Shown piece after piece: positions 18,009-26,922 of a stretch of DNA of 64,000 nt. The notes beneath the pieces are model-generated. The model did no database searches. It saw nothing but the letters and a program-made list of their open reading frames with translations, and was not told the DNA's origin. A program made the position numbers and the translations under genes. How positions within the stretch are numbered: position 1 is the first letter of the stretch; the number at the start of each line of letters is the position of its first letter. Source of the DNA: an uncultured Ectothiorhodospiraceae bacterium (GTDB taxonomy: Bacteria; Pseudomonadota; Gammaproteobacteria; XJ16; Halofilaceae); contig CAJXKK010000005.1 in the NCBI GenBank assembly GCA_913055615.1, positions 55,207-119,206 on the forward strand, read 5' to 3'.

Positions 18009-19014
18009 TGGATACCCGCACCAGTTCGTCCAGATTGATCCGGGCGGCGCCGTTCGCCATCGCGGTACGGGCCTGCTCGACGCCCTCGTGCAGGGTCGGC
18101 GCGACACCGGCGACGTAGATCGCGGCGCCGGCATTCAGGGCGACGATGTCACGCGCCGGGCCCTCCTCGTTGTCGAGACACGCCTGGACCATGCGCAGGC
18201 TCTCGTCACGCGTCCCGACCCGGATCCGGGCGATATTCGCACGCTCCAGGCCGAAGTCCTCCGGCTTGATGGTGTACGTCGAGAGATCGCCCTCGCGGAA
18301 TTCCGCCACCTTCGTTTGCGCACCGATACTGATCTCATCGAGGCCGTCGGCCGCGTGCACGACCATGACGTGGCGGCTGCCGAGCTCGCCCAGCACCCGT
18401 GCCAGATGCTCAGCCCAATGTTCCGAGAACACGCCGATGACCTGATTGAGCGCACCGGCCGGGTTCGTCAGGGGGCCCAGGACGTTGAACAGGGTGCGGA
18501 CCGCCATCTCCTTGCGGGGGCCGACCGCGTAACGCATGGCCTTGTGATGCGCTGGCGCGAACAGGAACCCGATCCCGACGCGCTCGATGCACTGACCCAC
18601 CTGCTCCGGCGTCAGATCGAGATTGACCCCGGCGGCCTCGAGCACGTCGGCGCTGCCGGAGGCGCTGGAGACCGAACGGTTGCCGTGCTTGGCGACGTTG
18701 GCGCCGCCGGCGGCGGCGACCAGCGCGGCGGCGGTCGAGATGTTGAAGGTCCCGGACGCGTCGCCGCCGGTACCGCAGGTATCGACCAGGTGCTCAACGT
18801 GGGCCGTCACCCGGCTCGACAGTTCGCGCATCACGGTGGCGGCGCCGACCACCTCATCGACGGTCTCGCCCTTCATGCGCAGCCCGATCAGGAAACCGCC
18901 GATCTGGGCGTCGGTCGCCTCGCCGGTCATGATCTGGCGCATGACCGCGACCATCTCGTCGGAGCCGAGATCGCGCCCCTCGGTGACCGCCTTGATCGCT
19001 TGCTGGACGTTCAT
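17998..19014 (-). CDS. trpD: Anthranilate phosphoribosyltransferase
   Basis: Enzyme of 338 residues adding the phosphoribosyl group to anthranilate. The PRPP-binding motif [18 protein letters not shown] lies near residue 77, [10 protein letters not shown] near 105, and [14 protein letters not shown] near 165. The start ATG overlaps the trpG stop (ATGA, 4 bases) and the end overlaps trpC by 11 bases, so translation is coupled. Confidence 0.97.
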   Translation of the reverse strand: MNVQQAIKAVTEGRDLGSDEMVAVMRQIMTGEATDAQIGGFLIGLRMKGETVDEVVGAATVMRELSSRVTAHVEHLVDTCGTGGDASGTFNISTAAALVAAAGGANVAKHGNRSVSSASGSADVLEAAGVNLDLTPEQVGQCIERVGIGFLFAPAHHKAMRYAVGPRKEMAVRTLFNVLGPLTNPAGALNQVIGVFSEHWAEHLARVLGELGSRHVMVVHAADGLDEISIGAQTKVAEFREGDLSTYTIKPEDFGLERANIARIRVGTRDESLRMVQACLDNEEGPARDIVALNAGAAIYVAGVAPTLHEGVEQARTAMANGAARINLDELVRVSNEF

Positions 19015-19622
19015 GCGGGTGCCTCCTCCGGTTGCCGCTCGGCCGAGCGGCCGAGGAAGTTCTGCAGCAGATCGTGGCCGTTGCGCGTCAGGATGGACTC
19101 GGGGTGGAACTGCACGCCCTCGATCGCGAGTTCACGATGGCGCAGGCCCATGATCTCATCCATCGATCCGTCCGGATTTTCGGTCCAGGCGGTGATCTCC
19201 AGGCAGTCCGGCAGCCCCTCACGCGCGACCACCAGCGAATGATACCGCGTCGCCTCGAACGGGTTGGGCAGGCCGGCGAAAACGCCCTCGCCGATGTGAT
19301 GGATCAGCGAGGTCTTGCCGTGCATGATCTCGCGCGCATGGACGACCCGCCCGCCGTACGCCTGACCGATGCTCTGGTGCCCGAGACACACCCCGAGGAT
19401 CGGGATCCACCCGGCAAAATGGCGCACGGAATCGACCGAAATCCCGGCCTCATTGGGCGTACATGGCCCTGGCGAGATCATCAGCAACTCCGGCTCCAGC
19501 GCCGCGAGCTCCTCGACGCTCAACTCGTCGTTGCGATACACCGCCACCTCGGCCCCCAGCTCGCCCAGATACTGCACCAGGTTCCAGGTGAACGAATCGT
19601 AGTTGTCGATCATTACAAGCAT
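19011..19622 (-). CDS. trpG: Anthranilate synthase glutamine amidotransferase component
   Basis: Class I amidotransferase of 203 residues supplying ammonia to TrpE. The catalytic Cys is in [12 protein letters not shown] and His-Glu in [29 protein letters not shown] is the typical N-terminus. The start ATG at 19622 was chosen at this N-terminus; upstream sequence in frame belongs to the inverted-repeat arm of the inserted element. A 502-base insertion separates it from trpE, which it normally follows directly. Confidence 0.97.
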   Translation of the reverse strand: MLVMIDNYDSFTWNLVQYLGELGAEVAVYRNDELSVEELAALEPELLMISPGPCTPNEAGISVDSVRHFAGWIPILGVCLGHQSIGQAYGGRVVHAREIMHGKTSLIHHIGEGVFAGLPNPFEATRYHSLVVAREGLPDCLEITAWTENPDGSMDEIMGLRHRELAIEGVQFHPESILTRNGHDLLQNFLGRSAERQPEEAPA

Positions 19623-19648
19623 GGTTGGTTCCTTCGCCGTAAAGGCAA

Positions 19649-20108
19649 TCTCTCGCCAAGACGCCAAGCGCGCCAAGGATTCAGGGCACTTCTTCCGCGC
19701 CATTTGCCAAACGGACAATGCCGTCTTTCATCAACGCCCTGTTGAAATTCAACAAATAGCCGAGTCGCCGCCCCGTGAGCCGAAGGTACGTCAGTACCTG
19801 CTTCCTGCGAGAATTATTCAGGCTCTCGACGCACTTCAACTCCACGATCACCCGCGACTGAACAAAAAGGTCCATCCGAAAGCCTTCCTCGAACTCGACG
19901 CCGCGATATCGCAACGGAACCGGGACCTGTCTCGCAACGATGAGGCCGCGTTCGCGCAGTTCATGGGCCATAACGGCTTCATAAACCGTTTCCAATAACC
20001 CCGGCCCCAACTCACGATTCACGCCAATCGCCGCGTCAACCACAATACGGCCAATATCATCATCCTTCATACAGCCTTCCTTGGCGTGCTCTGCGTCTTG
20101 GCGAGAGA
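19649..20108. mobile_element. Inverted-repeat cassette carrying a GxxExxY gene, inserted in the trp operon
   Basis: Two 31-base inverted arms, TCTCTCGCCAAGACGC.. at 19649-19679 and its inverse at 20078-20108, differ at about three positions. They frame a single gene whose stop lies 1 base inside the left arm and whose start lies 7 bases from the right arm. The right arm supplies the gene's ribosome site. The same arms occur without a gene at 38299-38416 and 42664-42821. No transposase is present, so mobility would need another enzyme. This is inference from structure. Confidence 0.7.
19681..20070 (-). CDS. GxxExxY family PD-(D/E)XK-like protein
   Basis: Protein of 129 residues with the family signature [15 protein letters not shown] near residue 24, and the nuclease-fold residues [19 protein letters not shown] (Asp, then Glu-x-Lys) near residues 64-82, ending [14 protein letters not shown]. 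It is named for the motif GxxExxY; its biochemical role is not established. The ribosome site AAGGAAGG is contributed by the flanking repeat. It is oriented with the trp genes and so is probably transcribed with them. Confidence 0.88.
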   Translation of the reverse strand: MKDDDIGRIVVDAAIGVNRELGPGLLETVYEAVMAHELRERGLIVARQVPVPLRYRGVEFEEGFRMDLFVQSRVIVELKCVESLNNSRRKQVLTYLRLTGRRLGYLLNFNRALMKDGIVRLANGAEEVP

Positions 20109-20124
20109 CCGGTTTTTTTCCAGG

Positions 20125-21624
20125 TCAGCGCTCCGGAACTCCATCCGCCGCATCGAGTCCTTTCTCGGCGAGTTCGACCGCGCGGATCATGCCGCGGGCC
20201 TTGTTCATGGTCTCTTCCCATTCGGCCTGGGGCTCGGAGTCGTGGACGATGCCGCCACCCGCCTGGACGTGGAGTTGGCCGTCCTTGATCACGGCGGTGC
20301 GGATTGCGATGGCCGTGTCCATGTCGCCCGACCACGCGAGATAGCCGACCGCGCCGGAATAGACCCCGCGCCGTACCGGCTCCAGTTCGTCGATGATCTC
20401 GAGCGCGCGGATCTTGGGCGCGCCCGAGAGCGTGCCGGCCGGGAACGTCGCACGCAGCACGTCGAGCGCCGAGAGGCCCGGGCGCAACCTTCCCACCACA
20501 TTCGACACGATGTGCATGACGTGCGAGTAGCGCTCGACCGCCATGTTGTCGGTGAGCTCGACCGAGCCGATCTCCGCGATGCGGCCGACGTCGTTGCGGC
20601 CGAGGTCGATCAGCATCAAATGCTCCGCCCGCTCCTTCGGGTCGGCGAGCAGCTCGGCTTCCAGCGCGCGGTCCTCCGCGTCGTCGCGGCCGCGCCGGCG
20701 GGTCCCCGCGATCGGCCGCACCGTCACCTCGCCGTCCTCGACCCGGGTCAGGATCTCCGGCGAGGCGCCGACGACCTGGAAGTCTCCAAAATCCAGCAGG
20801 TACATATAGGGCGAGGGATTGAGGCAGCGCAGGGCCCGGTACAGATCGATCGGGCGGGCCGCGAACGGCACCGTCATGCGCTGGGAGGGCACCACCTGCA
20901 TGACGTCGCCATCGACGATGTAGCGCTTGATCCGCTCAACGGCATCCTTGTAGCCCGCCTCGGTGAAGCCGGAGACGAAGTCCTTCTCCGTGACGTCGAA
21001 CGCGCGCGTCGGCGTCGGGTAACCGGTGCCCGGCCCGCGCAGGTCGCCCATCAGATTGTCGATGCGCGCCTCGCCGGCGACGCGGGCCTCTTCGGCCGGT
21101 TCGACGAAGACGATGAATCGGGCGGTGCCGCGCAGGTTGTCGAAGACGACTACCTCATCCGAGAGCATCAACAGGATCGTGGGTGTGCCGAGCGGATCGG
21201 GCTTGTCCTGCGGCACATCGAGCCGCGGCTCGATGTAACGGATAGTGTCGTAGCCGAAATACCCGACCAGACCGCCCTGCACGCGCGGCAGTCCATCGAC
21301 ATCGGGCACCCGGAAGCGGGCGCGGTAGTCCTCGATCCAGGCCAGTGGATCGGCCACGTCGGCCTGCTCAACGACCTCGCCCTCCGTCGTGACCGTGATC
21401 GTGCGCTCTTCGACCCGGACAACCGTGCTGCACGGCAGACCGATGACGGAGTAACGCCCCCATTTCTCGCCGCCGTGCACGGACTCGAACAGATAGGAAT
21501 ACGGCCCATCGACGAGCTTCGACCAGGTGGACAGCGGGGTATCGAAATCCGCGAGGATCTCGCGGGAGAGCGGAATGCGGTTATAGCCCGCGCGGGCGTA
21601 TTCGTGGAACTGCTCTGGTGTCAT
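20125..21624 (-). CDS. trpE: Anthranilate synthase component I
   Basis: Chorismate-using enzyme of 499 residues, first committed step to tryptophan. The feedback-site region reads [20 protein letters not shown], close to the usual LLES motif, so feedback inhibition is likely kept. The catalytic domain has [28 protein letters not shown] and [15 protein letters not shown]. It is the first structural gene of the operon, with its own promoter and a candidate leader peptide upstream. Confidence 0.97.
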   Translation of the reverse strand: MTPEQFHEYARAGYNRIPLSREILADFDTPLSTWSKLVDGPYSYLFESVHGGEKWGRYSVIGLPCSTVVRVEERTITVTTEGEVVEQADVADPLAWIEDYRARFRVPDVDGLPRVQGGLVGYFGYDTIRYIEPRLDVPQDKPDPLGTPTILLMLSDEVVVFDNLRGTARFIVFVEPAEEARVAGEARIDNLMGDLRGPGTGYPTPTRAFDVTEKDFVSGFTEAGYKDAVERIKRYIVDGDVMQVVPSQRMTVPFAARPIDLYRALRCLNPSPYMYLLDFGDFQVVGASPEILTRVEDGEVTVRPIAGTRRRGRDDAEDRALEAELLADPKERAEHLMLIDLGRNDVGRIAEIGSVELTDNMAVERYSHVMHIVSNVVGRLRPGLSALDVLRATFPAGTLSGAPKIRALEIIDELEPVRRGVYSGAVGYLAWSGDMDTAIAIRTAVIKDGQLHVQAGGGIVHDSEPQAEWEETMNKARGMIRAVELAEKGLDAADGVPER

Positions 21625-21664
21625 GGGGTGTCAACTCCGGAAGTATCGGGACAGCGCTCGGTCT

Positions 21665-21733
21665 TCAGCCCGCGCGCCACCATCGCCGCGAATGCGACGC
21701 CGACCCTTTCCGGTTGCTGGACACCATCGTCAT
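21665..21733 (-). CDS. Candidate trp leader peptide (22 residues, tandem Trp)
   Basis: A short frame begins about 21 bases downstream of the predicted transcription start and ends 40 bases before trpE. It starts MTMVSSNRKGS and ends SRRWWRAG, with two adjacent TGG codons four residues from the stop. No hairpin plus U-run is visible between it and trpE, so classical terminator attenuation is not supported. GGTGTC in the leader codons can pair with GACACC just before the trpE ATG, which could hide the trpE ribosome site GGAG. The tandem Trp could be chance; promoter position and spacing favour a real leader. Confidence 0.45.
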   Translation of the reverse strand: MTMVSSNRKGSASHSRRWWRAG

Positions 21734-21760
21734 GACATCGGCCCTGCAGAACGAATCGCC

Positions 21761-21789
21761 ATTAAAACGACCCGCCCGCCCCCCGTCAA
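21761..21789 (-). promoter_or_regulatory. Sigma-70 promoter of the trp operon
   Basis: On the minus strand TTGACG (21789-21784) and TTTAAT (21766-21761) are separated by exactly 17 bases. The predicted start is about 21754. It lies between the gph stop and trpE, so the trp genes need not depend on gph transcription. Confidence 0.65.
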
Positions 21790-21805
21790 GCGCGACCCCG
21801 GCGAT

Positions 21806-22480
21806 TCACTCGCCACCCGCGGTCAGGGCGGCGGCGAGTTCATCCAAGCGGTCGAAAACCCGATCGGGACCGCTGTCTTCCAACCGCGCACCCCGGTTGT
21901 AGCCGGATCGCACGCACCACGCCGGGCAGCCGGCCGCCCGGGCCGCGGCGACATCGATCGCCGAGTCACCTACCATGACGCAATCCCCGATCGCGACGCC
22001 CAGCTTACGCGCCGCCGCTTCCAGTGGCCCCGCCGCGGGTTTGGTGCCATGACCGCTGTCGGCAGCGATGACTTTGTCGAAACGGTCGGCGATGCCGACC
22101 GCCCCCAAAAGACCGACCGCGAAAACACGCGCCTTGTTCGTGATGCAGGCGGTGGACCATCCAGCCGCCCGTACGGCGTCCAGACCCTCGACCACGCCGG
22201 GACACAACGGCGCCATCGTCCCCAGCAACTCGGCGTACGCCGTATCGAAACTCACCCGGATACGGCGCATGTCCATGGCGTCCGGTACTTCCCCGGTCGC
22301 CTCCGTCAGCGCGCGCTCAAGCAGCCGATCGATCCCGTCGCCGACCCAGTCGCGCACCTGTTCGGTCCCGACAGGCCCATGCCCTTCCCCGATCAACACC
22401 CGATCAACAGCCGCCGTCAATTCGGGTGTACTGTCGACCAGCGTACCGTCCAGATCGATCAGCACGGCGCGTGGATTCAT
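21806..22480 (-). CDS. gph: Phosphoglycolate phosphatase
   Basis: HAD-superfamily hydrolase of 224 residues. Motif I is LIDLDGTLVDS at the N-terminus, motif II is ACITNKA in the middle, and the last motifs are KPAAGPLEAAARKL and CVMVGDSAIDVAAARAAGC. It clears 2-phosphoglycolate, for example from DNA repair. The start is the ATG with GAGGGA six bases upstream. It follows rpe by 88 bases; rpe-gph-trpE is a common gammaproteobacterial order. Confidence 0.93.
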   Translation of the reverse strand: MNPRAVLIDLDGTLVDSTPELTAAVDRVLIGEGHGPVGTEQVRDWVGDGIDRLLERALTEATGEVPDAMDMRRIRVSFDTAYAELLGTMAPLCPGVVEGLDAVRAAGWSTACITNKARVFAVGLLGAVGIADRFDKVIAADSGHGTKPAAGPLEAAARKLGVAIGDCVMVGDSAIDVAAARAAGCPAWCVRSGYNRGARLEDSGPDRVFDRLDELAAALTAGGE

Positions 22481-22568
22481 CGTCAATCCCTCAAAGCTGT
22501 TGTCCGTGTGCGATGCGCCCGGCAAGTCGCCGACAACGCGTGCCGTATCCCTCCACCCGCACCCGGCG

Positions 22569-23258
22569 TCAAGAGGAGTGTCGGCTACCGCTGGCGATTT
22601 CGGTGCGCATGTCGCCGATCACCTGGGCGTAATCCGGCGCGCTGAAGATGGCGGAGCCGGCGACGAAGGTGTCGGCGCCAGCGGCGGCGACTTCGCCGAT
22701 GTTGGCGGTCTTGATGCCGCCGTCGACTTCCAGGCGGGCGTCGCTGCCGAGTTCATCCAGCAGTGCGCGGGCCTCGCGCAGTTTATCTAGGGTGCGGGGG
22801 ATGAATTTCTGGCCGCCGAAGCCGGGATTGACCGACATCAGCAGGACCATGTCGACCTTGTCGGCGACGTAGCGCAGGACATCGAGCGGGGTCGCGGGGT
22901 TGAACACGAGGCCGGTTTTACAGCCCTGCTCGCGCGCCAGCGCCAGCGAGCGGTCGACGTGCTCGCTGGCCTCGGGATGGAAGGTGATCCAGTCGGCGCC
23001 GGCGCTGGCGAAGTCCGGGATCAGGCGGTCGACGGGTTTGACCATCAGGTGGACGTCGATCGGCGCCGTGATGCCGTAGTTGCGCAGGGCCTCGCAGACC
23101 AGCGGGCCGATGGTCAGGTTGGGGACGTAGTGGTTGTCCATGACGTCGAAGTGGACCATATCGGCGCCGGCGTTGAGGACGTTCTCGACCTCCTCGCCCA
23201 GGCGGGCGAAATCGGCGGCGAGGATGGAGGGTGCGATCAGGACATCGTGGGCGGGCAT
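22569..23258 (-). CDS. rpe: Ribulose-phosphate 3-epimerase
   Basis: TIM-barrel epimerase of 229 residues interconverting ribulose and xylulose 5-phosphate. Motifs are [16 protein letters not shown] near residue 7, [19 protein letters not shown] near 34, [15 protein letters not shown] near 69, [11 protein letters not shown] near 143 and [12 protein letters not shown] near 176. Metal-binding His and Asp residues are present in these motifs. First gene of the rpe-gph pair. Confidence 0.97.
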   Translation of the reverse strand: MPAHDVLIAPSILAADFARLGEEVENVLNAGADMVHFDVMDNHYVPNLTIGPLVCEALRNYGITAPIDVHLMVKPVDRLIPDFASAGADWITFHPEASEHVDRSLALAREQGCKTGLVFNPATPLDVLRYVADKVDMVLLMSVNPGFGGQKFIPRTLDKLREARALLDELGSDARLEVDGGIKTANIGEVAAAGADTFVAGSAIFSAPDYAQVIGDMRTEIASGSRHSS

Positions 23259-23354
23259 GGCGGCGATCCGGATGGGCTGCGTGACGGCAGCGCGAGCCTA
23301 GCCGACCCGGCACCGCGCGACAAGCGCTGCCCCGGGCCGACGCCGCGTGGCCCA

Positions 23355-24014
23355 CTAGAACCGATACAGCATGCCCAGCTGCAGGACTGGATAGGTGTCG
23401 TATCCCGACAGATCGTCCTCGACTTCGCGGGCCTCCCGGTCGAGAGCGTCCTGCCCGACGCCGCTCGTCTCGCCCCCGCTCAGTTCGACCTCCGGCGATC
23501 CCTGCGCCAACACACCGACATCCAGACTGAATGAAAGCCCGCGGTTGGCGGGTCGGGAACTCCAGCCGATGCCCAGGTAGGGTGAGGTGTCGTCGAATGA
23601 TATATCGGCGCCGATCCGCCCGCTGTCGTTCACGGTTTCGCCGCCTATTTCATCGCCGGACTCGAAGTTGGCGCCACCCTCGACCCGGTTGTCATTGGAT
23701 AGCAGGCCGCCCGTGACGCGGAACACGCCGCCGAACGGATGCCAGTCGAGCAGCGCGTGGATGCTGTCGAGTTCGAGATCGGCGTCGTAATCGAGGTCGC
23801 CTTCGGTGAAGTCGTCGCTGATGCTGAATCGATTGAAACCGACGCGGGCGCCGACGTTGTCGCTCAGCCCGATATCGAGGCCGGCTCCGGCCCCGAGCGT
23901 GCCGCCGTGGACTTCGATACCGAAGTCGGCGGCGGCAGCGCCGGGCGCGGCACATGCGAGCAGGATGCCGAATGCCATGGCGGGTACACCCGCATTGATT
24001 CGCTTATGGTTCAT
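23355..24014 (-). CDS. Outer-membrane beta-barrel protein
   Basis: Protein of 219 residues. It has a signal peptide of about 27 residues (GILLACAAPGAAAA), then alternating beta-strand-like segments such as DFGIEVHGGTLGAGAGLDIG and GARVGFNRFSI, an acidic loop and a C-terminal Phe (LQLGMLYRF) as expected for BAM-assembled barrels. The start ATG at 24014 follows GAGGTGG. I do not recognise a function; it may be a small porin-like or adhesion protein. The next gene upstream is a truncated relative. Confidence 0.75.
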   Translation of the reverse strand: MNHKRINAGVPAMAFGILLACAAPGAAAADFGIEVHGGTLGAGAGLDIGLSDNVGARVGFNRFSISDDFTEGDLDYDADLELDSIHALLDWHPFGGVFRVTGGLLSNDNRVEGGANFESGDEIGGETVNDSGRIGADISFDDTSPYLGIGWSSRPANRGLSFSLDVGVLAQGSPEVELSGGETSGVGQDALDREAREVEDDLSGYDTYPVLQLGMLYRF

Positions 24015-24127
24015 GAGCCACCTCTGGTGTGATCGGATCAGCGCCGTACAGATCCGCCGACGAGGACGGCGGCGCAACGTTAACGCATGATTATTCCCGT
24101 ACGGGAGGGGCGCGTCTGCGATGACGG

Positions 24128-24493
24128 TCACGAACTCCGCTCACACCCCTGCGCGCGGAGACGGCCGTGGACACTGTAGAAATCGATGCCGGCCTCATAC
24201 TCGAGATCGTCTTCCTCCCAGTCGCTGCCGGTCTTGAAGCGGTTGAAACCGAAGCGGAACCCCGTATAAGGACTGACCCGGGCATCGATCCCCAGACCCA
24301 GGCCGAGGATGCCGAAGTGGAAATCCACGTCGGTTCCTCCGGTATGGACCTGCGGTATGGCAACCAGACTCAAGACCAGGAGTACGCCCGGGCGGCGCGC
24401 GCTGCGCGCAACGGACCGGGTTCGCCATAGTGGCTTTCCGGACGTCTTCAACGCGCACCCCGGTTTGCCCGTAGAGGCTCGGTGAGTGGTCAT
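24128..24493 (-). CDS. Truncated paralogue of the downstream outer-membrane protein
   Basis: Protein of 121 residues. Its second half, DVDFHFGILGLGLGIDARVS and FGFNRFKTGSDWEEDDLEYE, parallels DFGIEVHGGTLGAG.. and GFNRFSISDDFTEGDLDYD of the gene at 23355-24014. It then ends at GRLRAQGCERSS, about where the remaining beta strands should begin. The start ATG overlaps the stop of the subtilase gene (ATGA) with AGGAG eight bases upstream, so it is still translatable. Most likely a degenerate tandem duplicate; a short secreted product is possible. Confidence 0.6.
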   Translation of the reverse strand: MTTHRASTGKPGCALKTSGKPLWRTRSVARSARRPGVLLVLSLVAIPQVHTGGTDVDFHFGILGLGLGIDARVSPYTGFRFGFNRFKTGSDWEEDDLEYEAGIDFYSVHGRLRAQGCERSS

Positions 24494-26922
24494 CCCTGTT
24501 CTCCTGTCGACACGACAACAGTTGGCCCGGTGTGCTGCCACCGGTCGCGGAGGCCACGCCCGATCGCGGCCAGGATCGCCAGAAACAGGACCGAAGTGCC
24601 GAGACTGCCGCTGCCACCACTGTCGGCGCTAGCGGCGCTGGTACGCACGACGACACGGTCCGCGTCGGAAAGGCAGGCGGCGTCCTTGACCCGGAGTTCG
24701 AAAACGAGCCTGGAATCGGCATCGGGCGCTTCGAAATCGGTGCTCACCGCTTCGGGGCTGTTCAGATCCACGCGGTGGCCGGCGACCTGGCGCCAGCGCC
24801 AGGTATCGACGAAATTGTTGTCGGCACTGCCATTGCCGTCGAGCGTGACGGTCGCGCCCGCATCGGCGGACTGATCCCCGCCGGCATCGGCGATCGGCGC
24901 GCGGTCGGTCGCAAAGAGCGCCGCGTCGGCATCAACCAGGCCGCTGCCGGTGACCGGATCGCAGCCGATCGCGGCGTTGCGGCCGGTGACGTCGATCGCG
25001 CCCGCCTGCAGCCTGGCGGCGATCGCGTCCGGGGCCGCCGTCGGGTCGTCCTGCAGCAGGAGTGCCGCGACAGCCGCGGCATCGGGGGCCGCGGCGGAAG
25101 TCCCGAAGAAATTGGGGAAATCTTTCGGTTCGTCCGGTTCGCCCGCTTCATCCTCGAGCCCCGTCTCCCCCCACTGCGTTCCGAAGAACGTCGTGTTGTT
25201 GCCGTCGACGGCCGCGATCGCCGGCTGGGGCGGCTGCGTGGCGCGACGAAAGCGGCCATCCGGCCGGAAGTGGCGCTCCAGCGCGCCGCCCAGGGCGCTG
25301 TAGGAGGCCGGGTCGATCCGATCGGTGGGACCGGTATTGCCGCCGGGGAACGCCGGTGCATCGAACCAGGGCACGGCGCCGACCGCCTGCACGCCGGACG
25401 CGGTGTTGTGGCCGTACATGGTCGCCACGCTGGCCGGCCCGCCGGCGCTGTCGAGATACTCGATCTCGATGCCGTTGCCGTTCTCGAAGAACACGAGACG
25501 GAATTCCAGACGGGTGCCGTCATCCTGCGGGATCCGCTGCTGGGCACCGGCCCAGTGATCGACGGCCAGATAATACGTGGCGCCGCCGGCGAGCTCCACG
25601 AGTTCGACCGGGTCCTGCCCGGCGCTCGCGGTGTCGGCACGCTGGTTAGCGTAACTGCTGACGCCCTCCAGTACGCTGAAGCGCGAGGGGCTGGAAAAGG
25701 CGAGCAGGTCCAGATCGATCAGGGGGCCGTTGTCGCGGTTCCCGGGCACGGACAGCGCCGGCTGATTCCACTGGAGGACGGCGGCGACAGGCTGCCCGGC
25801 AGGGACGTCGACGCGCAGGTACGGATCGCCGCCGCTCCAGTCGTGAAAATCGCGCTCCGCCGGTGGAAACAGGGAAGAACGCCCATCGTCATCGTCGCGC
25901 GGGACCAGGTCGTCGAAGCGTTCGCGGAAACCGCGACTGCCGGTGTTGCCGGCTGCCGAGAAAAACGGGACACCCGCGGCGACGCATCCCTCCGCGGCCC
26001 GGCTGATCGGATCACGCTGGTACATCAGTTCGGCCAGGAAGCCGATATCGTCGACCACGACATCCACACCGGCGCCCGGCGCGCAGAGGGCGTCGATCGC
26101 ATCGGCGAAGCCCGCGATACCGCCGGCGGTGGCGGTATGGAAAACCAGGCCGGCATCCGGCGCGATGTCATGGATGAGCTCAGCCATGGCGGCGCCCTCA
26201 TCCGTATTGTCGCCGCCGGCGTCGTCGCGCAGGATCTCTACGGTCGCCGGGAGGTCTCCGCTTTGCTGCGGGCCACTCGTGCTCATCGTGGTCGGCGAGG
26301 ATTTCGGGCTGATGTCCCCGTCTTCGCCGGGATCGAATACCGTATCGGCATCCACGACACTGTCGGTGCGGGAGATGCTGTCGGACAGGATGCCGATGGT
26401 TACGTCGGTGCCAGTGAGATCGCCAGCCGTGCCTCCGTTGATCGAATCGACCCGCAACGCCTCGACCGCACGGCTCGTCACCGCACCCGCCCGCAACCGG
26501 TAGCCGTAATCCGGGGCAATCATCCGTACGCCCGCCATACTGGCGAGCCGTTCGAGCGCGGCCGAGTCCGGCACGACGACGGTCGCGCGCCCGTCCCGTC
26601 GGGACATACCGACAACCCTCACACCGGTGGCCTCGAAATCGGCCCGGTCCAGTCCAGCTTCCGGATCGATGACGACATCGGCCCGTACCGCCCGCTCGCC
26701 ACCGCCATCCGCCTGTCGCCCCGTCAGCGCGGGCGCCCGCTCGCGGTCCGGGAAACGGCGTTCCAGGTTGCTGTTCACGCCACCATCGCCTGCCTTCGCG
26801 GCCGTTTTGGCGTCGGCCAGTGATTGTGCCGGCGCAATACACGCCAGTGCCAACGGCATCGCGACGGCTCCCCACCAGCGGGAGCCAAAGGCTGACGCGC
26901 ATGCGTGTCCGCATCCCAGCAT
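24490..26922 (-). CDS. Subtilase-fold (S8-like) peptidase with PKD-like domain and GlyGly-CTERM-type anchor
   Basis: Protein of 810 residues. Parts in order: signal peptide; a propeptide-like region ending GVRMIAPDYGYRL near residue 139; peptidase domain with Asp in GILSDSIS (about 181), Asn of the oxyanion hole in FFSAAGN (about 326) and Ser in FFGTSAAAPDAAA (about 609); a PKD-like region (APIADAGGDQSADAGATVTL); and a C-terminal GGSGSLGTSVLFLAIL segment plus Arg, like GlyGly-CTERM sorting signals. Where the catalytic His is expected (DxHGT) the sequence reads TDEGAAMAEL, with Glu, as in sedolisin-like chemistry. The start ATG overlaps the preceding stop (TGATG). Confidence 0.85.
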   Translation of the reverse strand: MLGCGHACASAFGSRWWGAVAMPLALACIAPAQSLADAKTAAKAGDGGVNSNLERRFPDRERAPALTGRQADGGGERAVRADVVIDPEAGLDRADFEATGVRVVGMSRRDGRATVVVPDSAALERLASMAGVRMIAPDYGYRLRAGAVTSRAVEALRVDSINGGTAGDLTGTDVTIGILSDSISRTDSVVDADTVFDPGEDGDISPKSSPTTMSTSGPQQSGDLPATVEILRDDAGGDNTDEGAAMAELIHDIAPDAGLVFHTATAGGIAGFADAIDALCAPGAGVDVVVDDIGFLAELMYQRDPISRAAEGCVAAGVPFFSAAGNTGSRGFRERFDDLVPRDDDDGRSSLFPPAERDFHDWSGGDPYLRVDVPAGQPVAAVLQWNQPALSVPGNRDNGPLIDLDLLAFSSPSRFSVLEGVSSYANQRADTASAGQDPVELVELAGGATYYLAVDHWAGAQQRIPQDDGTRLEFRLVFFENGNGIEIEYLDSAGGPASVATMYGHNTASGVQAVGAVPWFDAPAFPGGNTGPTDRIDPASYSALGGALERHFRPDGRFRRATQPPQPAIAAVDGNNTTFFGTQWGETGLEDEAGEPDEPKDFPNFFGTSAAAPDAAAVAALLLQDDPTAAPDAIAARLQAGAIDVTGRNAAIGCDPVTGSGLVDADAALFATDRAPIADAGGDQSADAGATVTLDGNGSADNNFVDTWRWRQVAGHRVDLNSPEAVSTDFEAPDADSRLVFELRVKDAACLSDADRVVVRTSAASADSGGSGSLGTSVLFLAILAAIGRGLRDRWQHTGPTVVVSTGEQG

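Noticed and set aside
21624-21664. Classical trp attenuator terminator between the leader frame and trpE.
   Set aside because: There are only 40 bases with no strong hairpin followed by U residues.
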